NCBI GenBank assembly: GCA_930367215.1
Contig: OV884059.1
Span: 158,780,511-158,844,510, forward strand
DNA: 64,000 nucleotides
Source: Pollenia angustigena
Taxonomy: Eukaryota > Arthropoda > Insecta > Diptera > Polleniidae
Direction of reading: 5' to 3'
A program made the position numbers and the translations under genes. The notes under the pieces were generated by a model. The model saw nothing but the letters and a program-made list of their open reading frames with translations, was not told where the DNA came from and did not search any database. Below are positions 12,101 through 21,320 of the stretch, piece after piece (position 1 is the stretch's first letter; the number at the start of each line of letters is the position of its first letter).

Positions 12101-14867
12101 AAGAAAAGAAGATCGTAATGCCCAGCGGTTTCTATGGCGTAGTAAAAGCGACAAAGGGATAAATGTGTATGTTATGAACGTGATGATTTTTGGAGCTTCC
12201 TGCTCACCATGCATTTCGCAGTACGTAAAAAATACTAATGCCGACAAATTTAGTGGCAAATATCCCATGGCGGCAGCGGCGATAAAAAATAATCATTATG
12301 TGGATGACTACTTAGATTCAGTAGACACTATCGAAGAGGCAATTACCTTAGCTCAAGAAGTTAAACATATTCATAGAAAAGCTGGATTTAATATCAGAAA
12401 CTGGATATGTAATAACAAAGATGTTTTAGCTGCAATAAATGACAACGATAGTCCCCAACACAAGAGTCTTAATCTCGGAAGTGAAATAGAAGCAGAGAAG
12501 GTGCTTGGTGTTTTCTGGAAATCGCCCGACGATTCTTTTACGTTTAAAATCTCGCCAAACATTGCCAATAATATATTGGCAGAAAACAAGATACCGTCAA
12601 AACGCGAACTATTACGATTTTTAATGTCGATATATGATCCTTTAGGTCTTATTGGTAATTATTTAATGTATTTAAAAATAATACTACAAGACGTATGGAG
12701 AAGTGGAGTTACATGGGACGAACAAATCCAATCCCATCACATATCTAAATGGACTAAGTGGTTGTCATTTTTGCCAGAAATTAGAAACATTGCGATACCA
12801 CGATGTTATCTTCAAACGTTTAGTAGCTACAACGAAGTAGATGTGCAGCTGCATACATTTTCAGACGCCAGCGAAAATGGCTATGCCGCAGTAACCTATT
12901 TCAGGATTTCGAATGGCAATGATGTTGTTGTGTCACTTGTTGGGTCGAAAACAAGAGTTGCCCCACTAAGGGTAGCCTCTATTCCCCGCTTGGAACTAAT
13001 GGCCGCAGTAATTGCGTCACGGTTTGCCAATAGTATCGTTAATAGTACAACAATAAAAATCAGCCAAAGGGTTTTCTGGTCTGATTCTAAAACTGTCATA
13101 AGTTGGCTAAAGTCAGACCAAAAAAGGTATCACCAGTTCGTAGCATTTCGCGTAAGTGAAATTCTCGACACTACTGAGTTAGATGAATGGCGATGGATTT
13201 CCGGTAAATTAAATGTTGCCGACGAGGCAACAAAGTGGTCTAAAGTCGGCCCCGATCTGTCAAATAACAGTCGTTGGCAAAATCGTCCTGGTTTCTTGAA
13301 ACAACATCCAAGTTCGTGGCCGTTAGATAATGGCATAAACGCTAACATTGATTGTGAACTTAAGCAACATATACTTCATATAAAAGAAATTCACCATCTC
13401 GTTCAAATTAAACGTTTTTCACAGTGGCGTAGAGCGCTTAGGTCGGTAGCATATGTGATACATTATTTAAATAAACTTAAAAATAGTACAACTATGAATA
13501 ACATATCCCAAGGCGAACTAAAAAAGGCGGAAGTCGTTCTGCTCAAACAAGCTCAAACGGAGGAGTATTTAGACGAAATAACAACATTAAAAGGTAGTGG
13601 TAAAATTAGTAAAAGTAGTTCTCTTTATAAGCTATCGGCTTACTTAGACAGCGATGATGTTTTACGCATTAATGGGCGAATAGATTACGCTAATGTTCCA
13701 GATGAAATGAAACACCCTGCTATTATGCCAAAACAAAGTTACACAACCGAGCTTATAATACTGCATTTTCATGCTAAATATCATCACGGAAATCACGAAA
13801 CGGCCATAAACGAAATTCGACAAAAATATTATGTGCCTCGCTTAAGAACAACTTTTAAAAAAGTAATCCGAAGGTGTCAAATGTGTAAAATAAGTAAATG
13901 TAAGCCAGCATATCCACAAATGGCAAAACTTCCCAGAGCAAGGTTATCTGCACATGCCGCACCGTTTACATTTACTGGGCTTGACTTTTTTGGCCCAATT
14001 CTGGTAACCGTCAATCGACACAAGGAGAAAAGATACGGAGCCTTGTTCACCTGTCTAACTATTCGAGCCGTGCACATTGAAATAGTTTATTCGTTAACCA
14101 CCAGCTCATGTATCTTAGCCATCCGAAATTTTATGGCCAGACGGGGTACGCCAAGGGAGTTTTTCAGCGATAACGCGACTAATTTTGTGGGAGCAGAAAG
14201 AGAGTTACGCGACGCTATAAAAGAGGTTGATGCTAATGAATTCGTTCGCGCTTTCACAACTGCTACTACCAAGTGGAACTTCAATCCACCCGCTGCCCCA
14301 CATATGGGCGGAGCATGGGAACGTATGGTACGTTCTATCAAAACCGTTTTGTACAAAATAATGCCGACAAGATCACCTAACGATGAAACAATTCGCAGTA
14401 TGATGGCTGAAGTGGAAAATATTATAAATTCACGCCCACTAACGTATGTGCCAATATACGATGAAAATCAGGAGGCGCTAACTCCTAACCATTTACTGTT
14501 AGGAAGTTCAAACGGCATGAAACCACTAGCAGATTACGATGACTCCGGCGTGGTTGTCAAAAATATTTGGTTACAGTCGCAGGTGTACGCCCAGCATTTT
14601 TGGAAGCGCTGGCTGACAGAATATTTACCGACGCTTACATGCAGAACAAAATGGTTTCAAAAGTCTAAGCTTCTAAGTAAAGGCGATTTAGTTGTTGTGG
14701 TTGACCCTTCGTTCCCGCGCAATGTATGGCCCAGAGGAAAGGTACTAGAGACTACAGTTGCAGCTGATGGCCAGGTTCGTAGGGCAAGGATTATGACGTC
14801 CCGTGGTGTGTTAGAAAGACCAGTTACAAAGTTGGCCTTACTCGACGTGGCTTCAAATAGGGAGTAG
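9180..14867 (+). CDS. BEL/Pao Gag-Pol polyprotein, intact 1895 aa
   Basis: A single uninterrupted frame with gag and pol fused, as usual in BEL/Pao. In order: a PHD-like C4HC3 finger (C26, C29, C40, C43, H48, C51, C63, C66); a basic Gln/Glu-rich coiled segment (~95-135); a low-complexity Asn/Thr stretch; a DUF1759-type gag region (~290-450); a Cys/His-rich knuckle region (~500-565); a Pao-type aspartic peptidase with DDGSS at 629-633; reverse transcriptase with YVDD at 1040-1043; RNase H beginning TFSDAS (D1229); an integrase H2C2 zinc site (H1535, H1539, C1566, C1569); an integrase core with D1602, D1664 and E1714; and a DUF5641-type tail (~1790-1890). The start is the first ATG of the frame, 143 bp after the LTR. 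All catalytic motifs seen are present, so it may be active. It has no env frame. Confidence 0.95.
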   Translation: MDKFSFQGQPPQQNQCATKSPSAEDCSVCNEPPTGQCILCNKCQKIYHINCVNLDSKKQTFTCDNCTNKIQSPGSTKSIRSHRSKASHVSTGSTIRRKNLELQRLEEERQLAKERDTEFLKQKYQLLQQEEEEIDDCSSVDIHSVHEWLNNQPNNPDLSETVLPCVQPLNTNVQNSSTERNNVDFTTSMSSQRHVAAQYSQNNMPTNHTSTNIQNKTPNAYVNSTAYNNTATFINKAEAATTQTTTAVPPNVTLPAPANYTFRPSFSSIPHNTITSNLTHQQINSRQTVPKDLPMFTGSPEEWPLFSSTFDWSTEVCGLTDAENLIRLQKALRGDALKSVQHILIHPSCVPAAISTLKLLYGQPEKILHSLKLKIRALPTVNVNKLDTITSFAVQVKGLQATIEACGLLDELNNPSLLQELISKLPSYFQINWGTYKLNLAKQNKNVNLSEFAAWIFDIGVSASSVNIDSSSNSAAEALSRSRQKNVYIHTHTEQSTRKCIVCGGDCNNVANCQKFKKEDRTNKWNIVREFNLCKQCLRKHFGKCSNNNVCGIDNCQFKHHYLLHKKQVDTRGTQNVADLNQNKVSMQNNQTQSCNTHSATGCNNLFKIIPITIYGNENKFIETFAFIDDGSSTSLIDEQIITDLNLSGTAEPLCLKWTGSVERNENNSRRLCINIAGPNNKIHTVDVRTVKQLSLPKQTLDIEKLVQDFPYLTGLPVTSYIGATPRLLIGLNNSRLCVYNNIREGKVSEPVAIRTRLGWLVYGAMRNKLIEHHHCHVDECSNKILSDLMKKFYSLETACIDKATTMMSKEDEKAMSILEKYTRQLPDGHYETSLLWRNENVEMPNSYDMALKRYRCLEKKLRNDSNLNDIFNKTISEYALKGYITKIEEDCLAPSNQEKVWYLPIFPVFNKNKPGKTRIVWDAAARAHGLSLNDMLIKGPDMLCSLPSILIRFRQKAIAICGDIEQMFHQVFIRKEDRNAQRFLWRSKSDKGINVYVMNVMIFGASCSPCISQYVKNTNADKFSGKYPMAAAAIKNNHYVDDYLDSVDTIEEAITLAQEVKHIHRKAGFNIRNWICNNKDVLAAINDNDSPQHKSLNLGSEIEAEKVLGVFWKSPDDSFTFKISPNIANNILAENKIPSKRELLRFLMSIYDPLGLIGNYLMYLKIILQDVWRSGVTWDEQIQSHHISKWTKWLSFLPEIRNIAIPRCYLQTFSSYNEVDVQLHTFSDASENGYAAVTYFRISNGNDVVVSLVGSKTRVAPLRVASIPRLELMAAVIASRFANSIVNSTTIKISQRVFWSDSKTVISWLKSDQKRYHQFVAFRVSEILDTTELDEWRWISGKLNVADEATKWSKVGPDLSNNSRWQNRPGFLKQHPSSWPLDNGINANIDCELKQHILHIKEIHHLVQIKRFSQWRRALRSVAYVIHYLNKLKNSTTMNNISQGELKKAEVVLLKQAQTEEYLDEITTLKGSGKISKSSSLYKLSAYLDSDDVLRINGRIDYANVPDEMKHPAIMPKQSYTTELIILHFHAKYHHGNHETAINEIRQKYYVPRLRTTFKKVIRRCQMCKISKCKPAYPQMAKLPRARLSAHAAPFTFTGLDFFGPILVTVNRHKEKRYGALFTCLTIRAVHIEIVYSLTTSSCILAIRNFMARRGTPREFFSDNATNFVGAERELRDAIKEVDANEFVRAFTTATTKWNFNPPAAPHMGGAWERMVRSIKTVLYKIMPTRSPNDETIRSMMAEVENIINSRPLTYVPIYDENQEALTPNHLLLGSSNGMKPLADYDDSGVVVKNIWLQSQVYAQHFWKRWLTEYLPTLTCRTKWFQKSKLLSKGDLVVVVDPSFPRNVWPRGKVLETTVAADGQVRRARIMTSRGVLERPVTKLALLDVASNRE

Positions 14868-14903
14868 GGCGGCGAATGCCCTTCTTGCCATACTGCGGCG
14901 GGG

Positions 14904-15064
14904 TGTTAGCGCCACTGTCGTTTAGGTACTTATTCAATATTCATTCGGTTACTTATTTATCGACACAGTGCGATCTCAATCTGTCAAAAACTAAAAAACA
15001 TGTAAAAATCCCAAGCCTTGAAAAAGCGCACATTTTTTTTTCTTTGTAATTGTATAAAAAGCTA
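14904..15064 (+). repeat. 3' LTR, first 161 bp only
   Basis: Identical by eye to 8554-8714. It is preceded by a G-rich tract (GCGGCGGGG, to 14903) that may act as the polypurine primer. After 15064 the sequence no longer matches the LTR or the satellite. Confidence 0.9.
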
Positions 15065-15768
15065 AATTTTCTTTTTATTGCCACTAGATTCCCAAAATTG
15101 TTTACTTTTATGCCCTTAAATTCCCCTTGGTTTTATTTCCGGCGTTGCTATTAATCGTTGCTATCTTGGCGAACGTAAATTTTGATGTTGTTTATATTTT
15201 GATCTACGAAATTTTTTATATGGCACTTTTTCCAACTTTTTTTAATGCAAATCTCATCTTTAACAATTGCTATTTACGAAAATATACAAAAAAGTCAAAT
15301 GGTAAGTTTACTGTGATTGTACCAAAAGATTGAACATACAGTAAATTTGCATGCCAATTTAAACAAGCGAACATACCTATATGAACTTTGAGCGTGTCTG
15401 TCCAAACAAATAATAAATATATCAGGCTTATATTTCGAAATCATAAGGAATCATAATACATATTCAGATATCTGACAACAAAATACCAATAAATTGAACC
15501 AATGTGCGGCGTAACCTAATTTCCCTTCTGGCAACTCAACTTCAGTTGTGTTGCTATCCGGAATACACCTATTAATTTGTTGTAGTTTATTAACAACAGC
15601 CGTTTAATGATAGTCACTTTGTATTTTCCAATGGTTTTTTAAGTAGACGTTGAGTCTACTCGGTTTTGCGTCGACTTAAATGAAAGTTAAAGAAATATTA
15701 TATTAGAAGTTATGGACAAATATTAGATTGTTAAAATTAAGTGTTTAAATAAGTCCACCAAGAGTTTA
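15065..15768. other. Intergenic, nothing recognised
   Basis: AT-rich DNA between the truncated LTR and the hAT element. The frame at 15127-15333 is hydrophobic, AT-driven and has no recognisable family. No RNA gene is seen. Confidence 0.6.
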
Positions 15769-16473
15769 CTAAACACCAGCGATGCCAACTTAGTGCTTTT
15801 GGCACTATTTATGGTGCTTTTTGATGCCTCAAAACGCCAAAATTTTATCCATAGTGCCAAACTAAAAAAAAGCACTAACTTGGTGCTTTTTCAATTTTTC
15901 GTTAGTGCCTTTAGTGCTTTTTACAATTTGTATCTTTTTTCTACCATATTTTAAAACTACGATCAAATAGAGGATGATTTATTTGACTTAGCTATTTGGT
16001 GTACAATTTTGAGAAAACTTGTAAAGATTTTAAGATTTCAAATGATAAAAAAGGGATAAAAGAAAGTTACATTCGTTTTACCAAAAACTTACGAGGTTAG
16101 AGCTAGGCTTCCTAGCAATTTGGAAATTTTACGAAACGTTGCACTTTTTAGCGTTGACAACATTTTTAGTAATCGTAATAAAAACGATGTATTTCGGTAA
16201 ACATTATTTTAAAGATGTAGACACTGTTTCAAAAATAGAACATGGATTGGAAAATATTAGGAATTGTTAAAAAACATGCAGTCGGAAACCGTCAAAAAAC
16301 GCAACAAAAAAAGAGACGTAGCTTGGAACGTGCAAAGTGTTAAATAAATTAAAAACAGCTGACAGAAAATACTTTTATAACGAGCGTTGTGTAACCTGCC
16401 ATTTTACATGCGCTTAAGTTTTCCACGTATTGTGCACTTCTCTAGTGCTATTGAAAAAAGGTTTGACTAATGG

Positions 16474-17136
16474 CGATTTCTTTTCTGAGAAAAATGTTGC
16501 ATTAATGTTACATGTTCTACATTTTTGTGTTCGTTTGTACAAAAAATACAACTGTTTGGAAATACAAACAAAGTAGAAAGTACCAAAGTTGTAGAACAGG
16601 GCAGTATGAACACCTTAAGTTAAAGTAAGGGTAAAATATGCAACATGTTTTGCATGTTTTTCATCAACATATTCACAAAAGAACTTGAAAATTTTTCCCA
16701 CAGTTGTATTTTTTGTACAAACGAACACAAAAATTTAGAACATGTAAATGTTTTACTTTGTTTGTACAACAAATGTTTTACGTTGTTTGTCATAATTCAT
16801 ACCGCTCTTAATTTTGTAAAAAATTTGTTTTAAAACAAAATATAAAAATATTTAAAAAATAAAAAGTCTATTTATATTATAATCGTTTTTATTTTTATAA
16901 GCCATTAGTGATGTTAATATTTGTTTACAACCCGTAATAACGTGCAGAAACCGCTTAAATAGCTTTAAAAATCACTTATTAAGTACATTAATGATGAAAG
17001 TGTAATAGTTGTAAATAAAAGCAGTAATTGTGTTCTATTGAAATTGCACAATATGTAACACTTCGAGCGATTATAGCTAACATTAGAAAATGTTACATGT
17101 ATATACTGTAACATATTTTTCTCAGAAAAGAAATCG
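16474..17136. repeat. Nested inverted-repeat element inside the hAT
   Basis: Perfect 22-bp inverted ends lie at 16474-16495 and 17115-17136 (CGATTTCTTTTCTGAG core). Inside them a 48-bp inverted repeat with one mismatch lies at 16508-16555 and 16700-16747. This could be a MITE that inserted in the hAT. I could not define a target duplication. Confidence 0.65.
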
Positions 17137-17500
17137 ATATAAGTATCAAAATCAAAACATACAAGTTTTTTCTATTTTACACCTTATGTGTGTTCTAAAC
17201 TCAGAAGCGTACATATGTTAAAATAATTGGATAATATCATAAGCCAATTGTTTTGTTAAACTTTGCACGCTTTTAATTTAGATTTATTTAAACGATAAAA
17301 TATAAGGATGTTTATTAAATTATATGCTGTTATTAAGTTTTATAAACAATAGTAGGTCATTGCAAATTTTTGGCAATTACCAGTTTTATGGCCAATTTAT
17401 ACTCCAAATGATATGGATGATATTATTTTTATTAAAGATAATAATAATACATTTAAAAATTTTTATATACAAATGTAAATATATGGGCATTTCCTGGGGT

Positions 17501-17878
17501 CACGAACGTACGTTCGTACGCTTTTGATGTACAAATAATATAGAAAACAAAACTTTTCCTAGCATTTTTTTGCAATTCGATAGCATTTGGGTAGCTCTAT
17601 GTTTAGTACAAAAGATGGATTTCATCGAGTTTAAGTTTTCATAATAAGAGTTATAAGCGTGTGGTCACGAACGTACGCAAAATAGAAGTCAACTTCGGCT
17701 GACAGTTGTGAAATGTAAAAATCTGCGTAACGAAACGGAATTTTCAAAAGTGATTAATTTATTTTAAAAGTGTATTAATGTAGGTCTCCTTCCAGTATTT
17801 ACAAAATAAAATATCTCTCTTGGTTTTTATTTAATTGGCTTATGTACAGGTCGCGAACTTACGGATCGCGAACGTACG
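17501..17878. repeat. Repeated CGAACGTACG motif cluster
   Basis: Four related 13-bp sites: CACGAACGTACGT (17501), CACGAACGTACGC (17666), TCGCGAACTTACG (17851) and TCGCGAACGTACG (17866). The first includes a perfect 14-bp palindrome at 17503-17516. CpG-rich sites stand out in this AT-rich element. Their role is unknown. Confidence 0.6.
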
Positions 17879-18480
17879 ATTTTTCCATATGTTTTTTTTA
17901 TTATTATCACCATGCATTTTACCATAAATGTCTTCAAATTTTCTTTACAAAAAAACTTTATACTCCTTTTACAATTGATTTTAATGCAGAGATTATGAAG
18001 AAAGAGTGTGAACATAACATATTTCCTGCATGTAAAATAAGTATATAAAAATGTCTTTAGAAGTAGAAAATACAGGAAATTATAAAATTTTCCAGTTTCA
18101 AGCCCAATTTCCTCAAGTAAAACAGCTCAGATATGCTAGGAAACCATTCTTTTATAAGAACATAGACATTTTTTTTTGATAATAAACAATAAAAGACGAT
18201 AATAATCAACATTTTATTTTTTCATCCTGGGGAAATGCCCATATTTATTATTTTATCTTTAATGAAAATGGTCCCCATCAACGCCGTCGCCTTTTTTTAA
18301 ATTTTGGAGGTATATAATATTCGGCACAGCCGAATACAACTTGTTTTGTGTTTAATTAAATTGTAAAAATGGCTTAGTGCTTTTTTACGCTTTTTTTTGC
18401 TCGAAATAGTGCTTTTTAGTGCTTTTTTTGAAATTTAAAGTGCTTTTTGCTCTCAAAAAGTTGGCATCACTGCTAAACAC

Positions 18481-20341
18481 CTGTATACATAAAATTAAGA
18501 CTTCGGCTAAAAGCCCACTATGGAGTATCACATGAATAATTAAAGCCGTCACATGATAATTTTCTTATAGTTTATTTATTTCACTTTACGTCTACCAGTC
18601 AACGTCGACACAATATGCTTATAAAATATCAAGTAACGTGGAAGTGCTGTAGTCGTCGACTTTATGTGACAACTTAAAATTTACGTCGACATCGACCTAC
18701 ATAATAGGCGTGAATAATCCATTCGAATGACTTCTATTAAGTTTACAACAAAAAAGAATTTTTCGTTTTTCGCGTTTAGTTTTTACTTCAAGGTTTCGAA
18801 AGAAATGCAATCGTATACATATATTTTTACAAAAAACAGGAAGAAATAATCACAGATTTTTATTCTCTTCGCTTAGTCCTTTCTGAATATGTACAAGTTT
18901 ATCATTTCAGAAGTTAAAGTATTTATCTCAATAGGGGCATCCTACCGGCTAAATTTAAGAATTTCAACCATACACATATGGCGGTTTTATAAAATTCTTA
19001 AATTTGGCCCCTGCAGCGCTTAGGATGCCCCTAGATGTGTCAAATGTATGACCAACCCCACTTTATTTTTCATCTCATTCATTTATTTCTAACATAATTG
19101 CGCGCTATCTCTATTCCTTAAGGGGGCTCCCATACAAAATGTTTAATGCAGACTAGAGATATGATGAAGAAAGTCTCATAAATGCCCAGGAGTTGCCCCT
19201 AGTGGGATAAAATGTATGACCGACCTCATTTAGTTTTTTGTCTTTAACATTTTCTCGAGACATACTTTCCACTTATCTCCACTTCTTTGGGGGGCTCCCA
19301 TACAAATATTGCGTTTTATGAAATTCTTAAATTAATTAAAAATTTTCGACTTTTGTGAATAAAATCAAAAGTTGGTAACAGATTTTATTCTTTATATGGC
19401 TGCTGCATTTTTTAATTTTTTATGCATTTTTAAAAAAGAAAAATTTCGAAATTGCGGCAAAAAATTAAATTTTTTTTCTTCAAAAAAAAAAAAAAAAAAA
19501 AAAAATATGTTTAAAAAACGACTGCTCATATTAAAGGAAATTTTTTTGCGGAATTTCGGTTTTTTTAGTAATTTCAATAAACTAAACCGTTTTTGAGTTA
19601 CGCGAATACATGTTGTGCAACTTCCTCCACTTTCGAAATAATGGTATATCTCGAAAACAAGAGCTAACCTAAAAAACGGTGGGCACCATTGGATTCAGCG
19701 TACCCGAATTATGCTAAAACGCCATGTGCCCGGCTTGTCTAATTTTTAACTAGCACAGTGTAATTATATGGACTTATAAGTCTGAAAACTTGAACCAAAA
19801 TTAAATTTTTTTTTAAGCACAAATAGTTCTAAAGAAATATTGCGATATGCCTAATTTGATGATGAAAAATTCCCTTCTTAAAACTTTAGTAGAAATCGGT
19901 TTTATCTTATAAAGATGGTGATTTTGATGCTATAGAAAGTAAAATTTCAAAAAGGAGAAAAAAATAAGATGCACTACTCAAATTAAAGATTGGCATCAAA
20001 CATTGAGACAAAAGAAAAATTTGTTTGATACAATTCAGAAAATTAGGAGCCATATGTGCTAAAGATGAAAGACAGACGCTGATGATTTAAATAATAACTT
20101 CGCTAAAGTAGTGTTTTTAATTTGGTAGAATTGAAATAATCAGATGCATGATGAAAATTGCATCTGAAAACGAGAATTAATAATACATATATATATCTTA
20201 ATTGAGCTATTTTACAGAACAATAGTTAAGACTTTAATTCAGAAATGGATTTTAAACTTTTTCGAAAATCGGCACACCTTTAAAAACAATCGTTTTGAAA
20301 TCAACAGATTTTAATCACATACCTGAATGTTAAAACATACA
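18481..20341. other. Intergenic with weak repeats
   Basis: No gene recognised. There is an imperfect inverted repeat at 18933-19032 with ends AGGGGCATCCT, and two diverged direct copies (about 19022-19140 and 19189-19310) sharing TGCCCCTAG, ATGTATGACC and GGCTCCCATACAAA. A poly(A) run lies near 19483-19505; the open frames around it are low-complexity. Confidence 0.6.
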
Positions 20342-20634
20342 GGGGGGTCTACTCTCTATTGCGATGCGAAAACAATTTCGATGCGAAAGCTAAATGCCAA
20401 TTTGGTACTCTCTATCACTTCCGCAAAATTTTTTGAAAATGAAGCGATAGTGGTAAAAGATGGCGCGGATTTACTGTAATGAAATGTCAAAGTGTGTAAA
20501 AATATGGAAATTGGAAAATTTAAATAAAATAAAGTGAAGTGAAGATTTACGAAAAGAAAAAAATTAAAAGATGCGAAAGATGCATGCGCAAACGTATACA
20601 ATTTTCTTTCGCATCGCAATAGAGAGTAGCCCCC
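20342..20634. mobile_element. MITE with CTCTATTGCGATGCGAAA ends, ~293 bp
   Basis: The ends read GGGGGGTCTACTCTCTATTG at the left and GGGGGCTACTCTCTATTG reading in from the right. The shared inverted repeat extends through GCGATGCGAAA. No coding capacity. The superfamily is not assigned because no clear target duplication was found. Confidence 0.75.
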
Positions 20635-20638
20635 AGGC

Positions 20639-20873
20639 CAGGGGGCAAATCATGACAGTCGTGATCGAATACTTTTTCGATTAGGAAGCGATTTTATTTT
20701 AGTCAATACTGAACGAATCGGTATTATTTTTTTAGTGTTTGAAAACTCGAATAACTGCTTAACAACACCAAAAAAATAATCTCGATCCGTTCAGTATGGA
20801 CAGAAAATTAGAAATTGAATTGCTTTTCGAATCGAAAAAGTTTTCGATCACGACTGCCATAATTTGCCCCCTG
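20639..20873. mobile_element. MITE with CAGGGGGCAAAT ends, ~235 bp
   Basis: Inverted ends CAGGGGGCAAAT...ATTTGCCCCCTG continue inward with CAGTCGTGATCGAA on both sides and a shared CTGAACGAATCGG / CCGTTCAGTATGG pair, so nearly the whole element folds on itself. A second, shorter family member lies at 24085-24253. It starts only 4 bp after the previous MITE. Confidence 0.8.
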
Positions 20874-21250
20874 TTCCGAAAATCACTTAAACTCAAATCA
20901 CATGTGCCTACTAAAATCACACGTGTGATATTTTAGTGTCCCTTTTTTGTGTGTTTTGGTGCGATCTTAAATTGCCGAACCCACACCAAGAACCTATCGT
21001 ACAAATTCTGTAACATACCTGATTATTGGGCATGTTCTGACAATCGCAAAACGCTTAACATAAGCGATTTTGACTTGAAATCGTGTAATAGTTGTTCTGT
21101 AAATCGCAAGAAGCTTGGCGGCTTCATATCGCGAAAAGGGAACTAGTGTATTTTTAAGAAACTATGGCAGAACATGGCCGTTTATCTATGTGTGTACATG
21201 TGATTAAAAAAATATATGAAAAAAAAAATCAATTTAATCAATACGTGTTT

Positions 21251-21256
21251 TTTATT
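21251..21256 (-). promoter_or_regulatory. Candidate polyadenylation signal of Rpb12
   Basis: AATAAA on the minus strand, about 65 nt after the Rpb12 stop codon. It would give a short 3' UTR. Position and sequence are the only evidence. Confidence 0.4.
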
Positions 21257-21320
21257 TTTAATAAATTTCTTAACTATATAAATCTTAAGTTTGAAAACCC
21301 GTTGTCATATGGTGATAAAA

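Larger units (their letters stand above)
8554..15064 (+). mobile_element. BEL/Pao LTR retrotransposon, 3' LTR truncated
   Basis: A 5' LTR (8554-9036), one long gag-pol frame (9180-14867) and a partial 3' LTR (14904-15064). The first 161 bp of the two LTRs are identical by eye, and the frame is uninterrupted, so insertion was probably recent. The element interrupts the reversed satellite array, but no satellite follows it, and the 3' LTR stops right after its TATA-like stretch. Inference: a deletion removed the LTR end and the rest of the array. Target-site duplication therefore cannot be tested. The protein domain order assigns it to BEL/Pao rather than gypsy or copia. Confidence 0.93.
15777..18472. 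mobile_element. hAT-type DNA transposon, non-autonomous, 2696 bp
   Basis: Terminal inverted repeats are CAGCGATGCCAACTT at the left and CAGTGATGCCAACTT (reverse complement) at the right, with one mismatch. A perfect 8-bp target duplication CTAAACAC flanks it (15769-15776 and 18473-18480). An 8-bp duplication and CAG-type ends are diagnostic of hAT. Many subterminal AGTGCTTTT motifs lie in both orientations within ~190 bp of the left end and ~110 bp of the right, as expected for transposase-binding regions. No transposase frame is visible; the inside holds other inverted repeats instead, so it depends on an enzyme encoded elsewhere. Confidence 0.9.

Noticed and set aside
11021..14356. Minus-strand frames inside gag-pol
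   Set aside because: They are antisense shadows of the 1895-codon frame.
19372..19596. Overlapping frames on both strands around a poly(A) run
   Set aside because: Composition is almost only Phe and Lys from the homopolymer; no domain.
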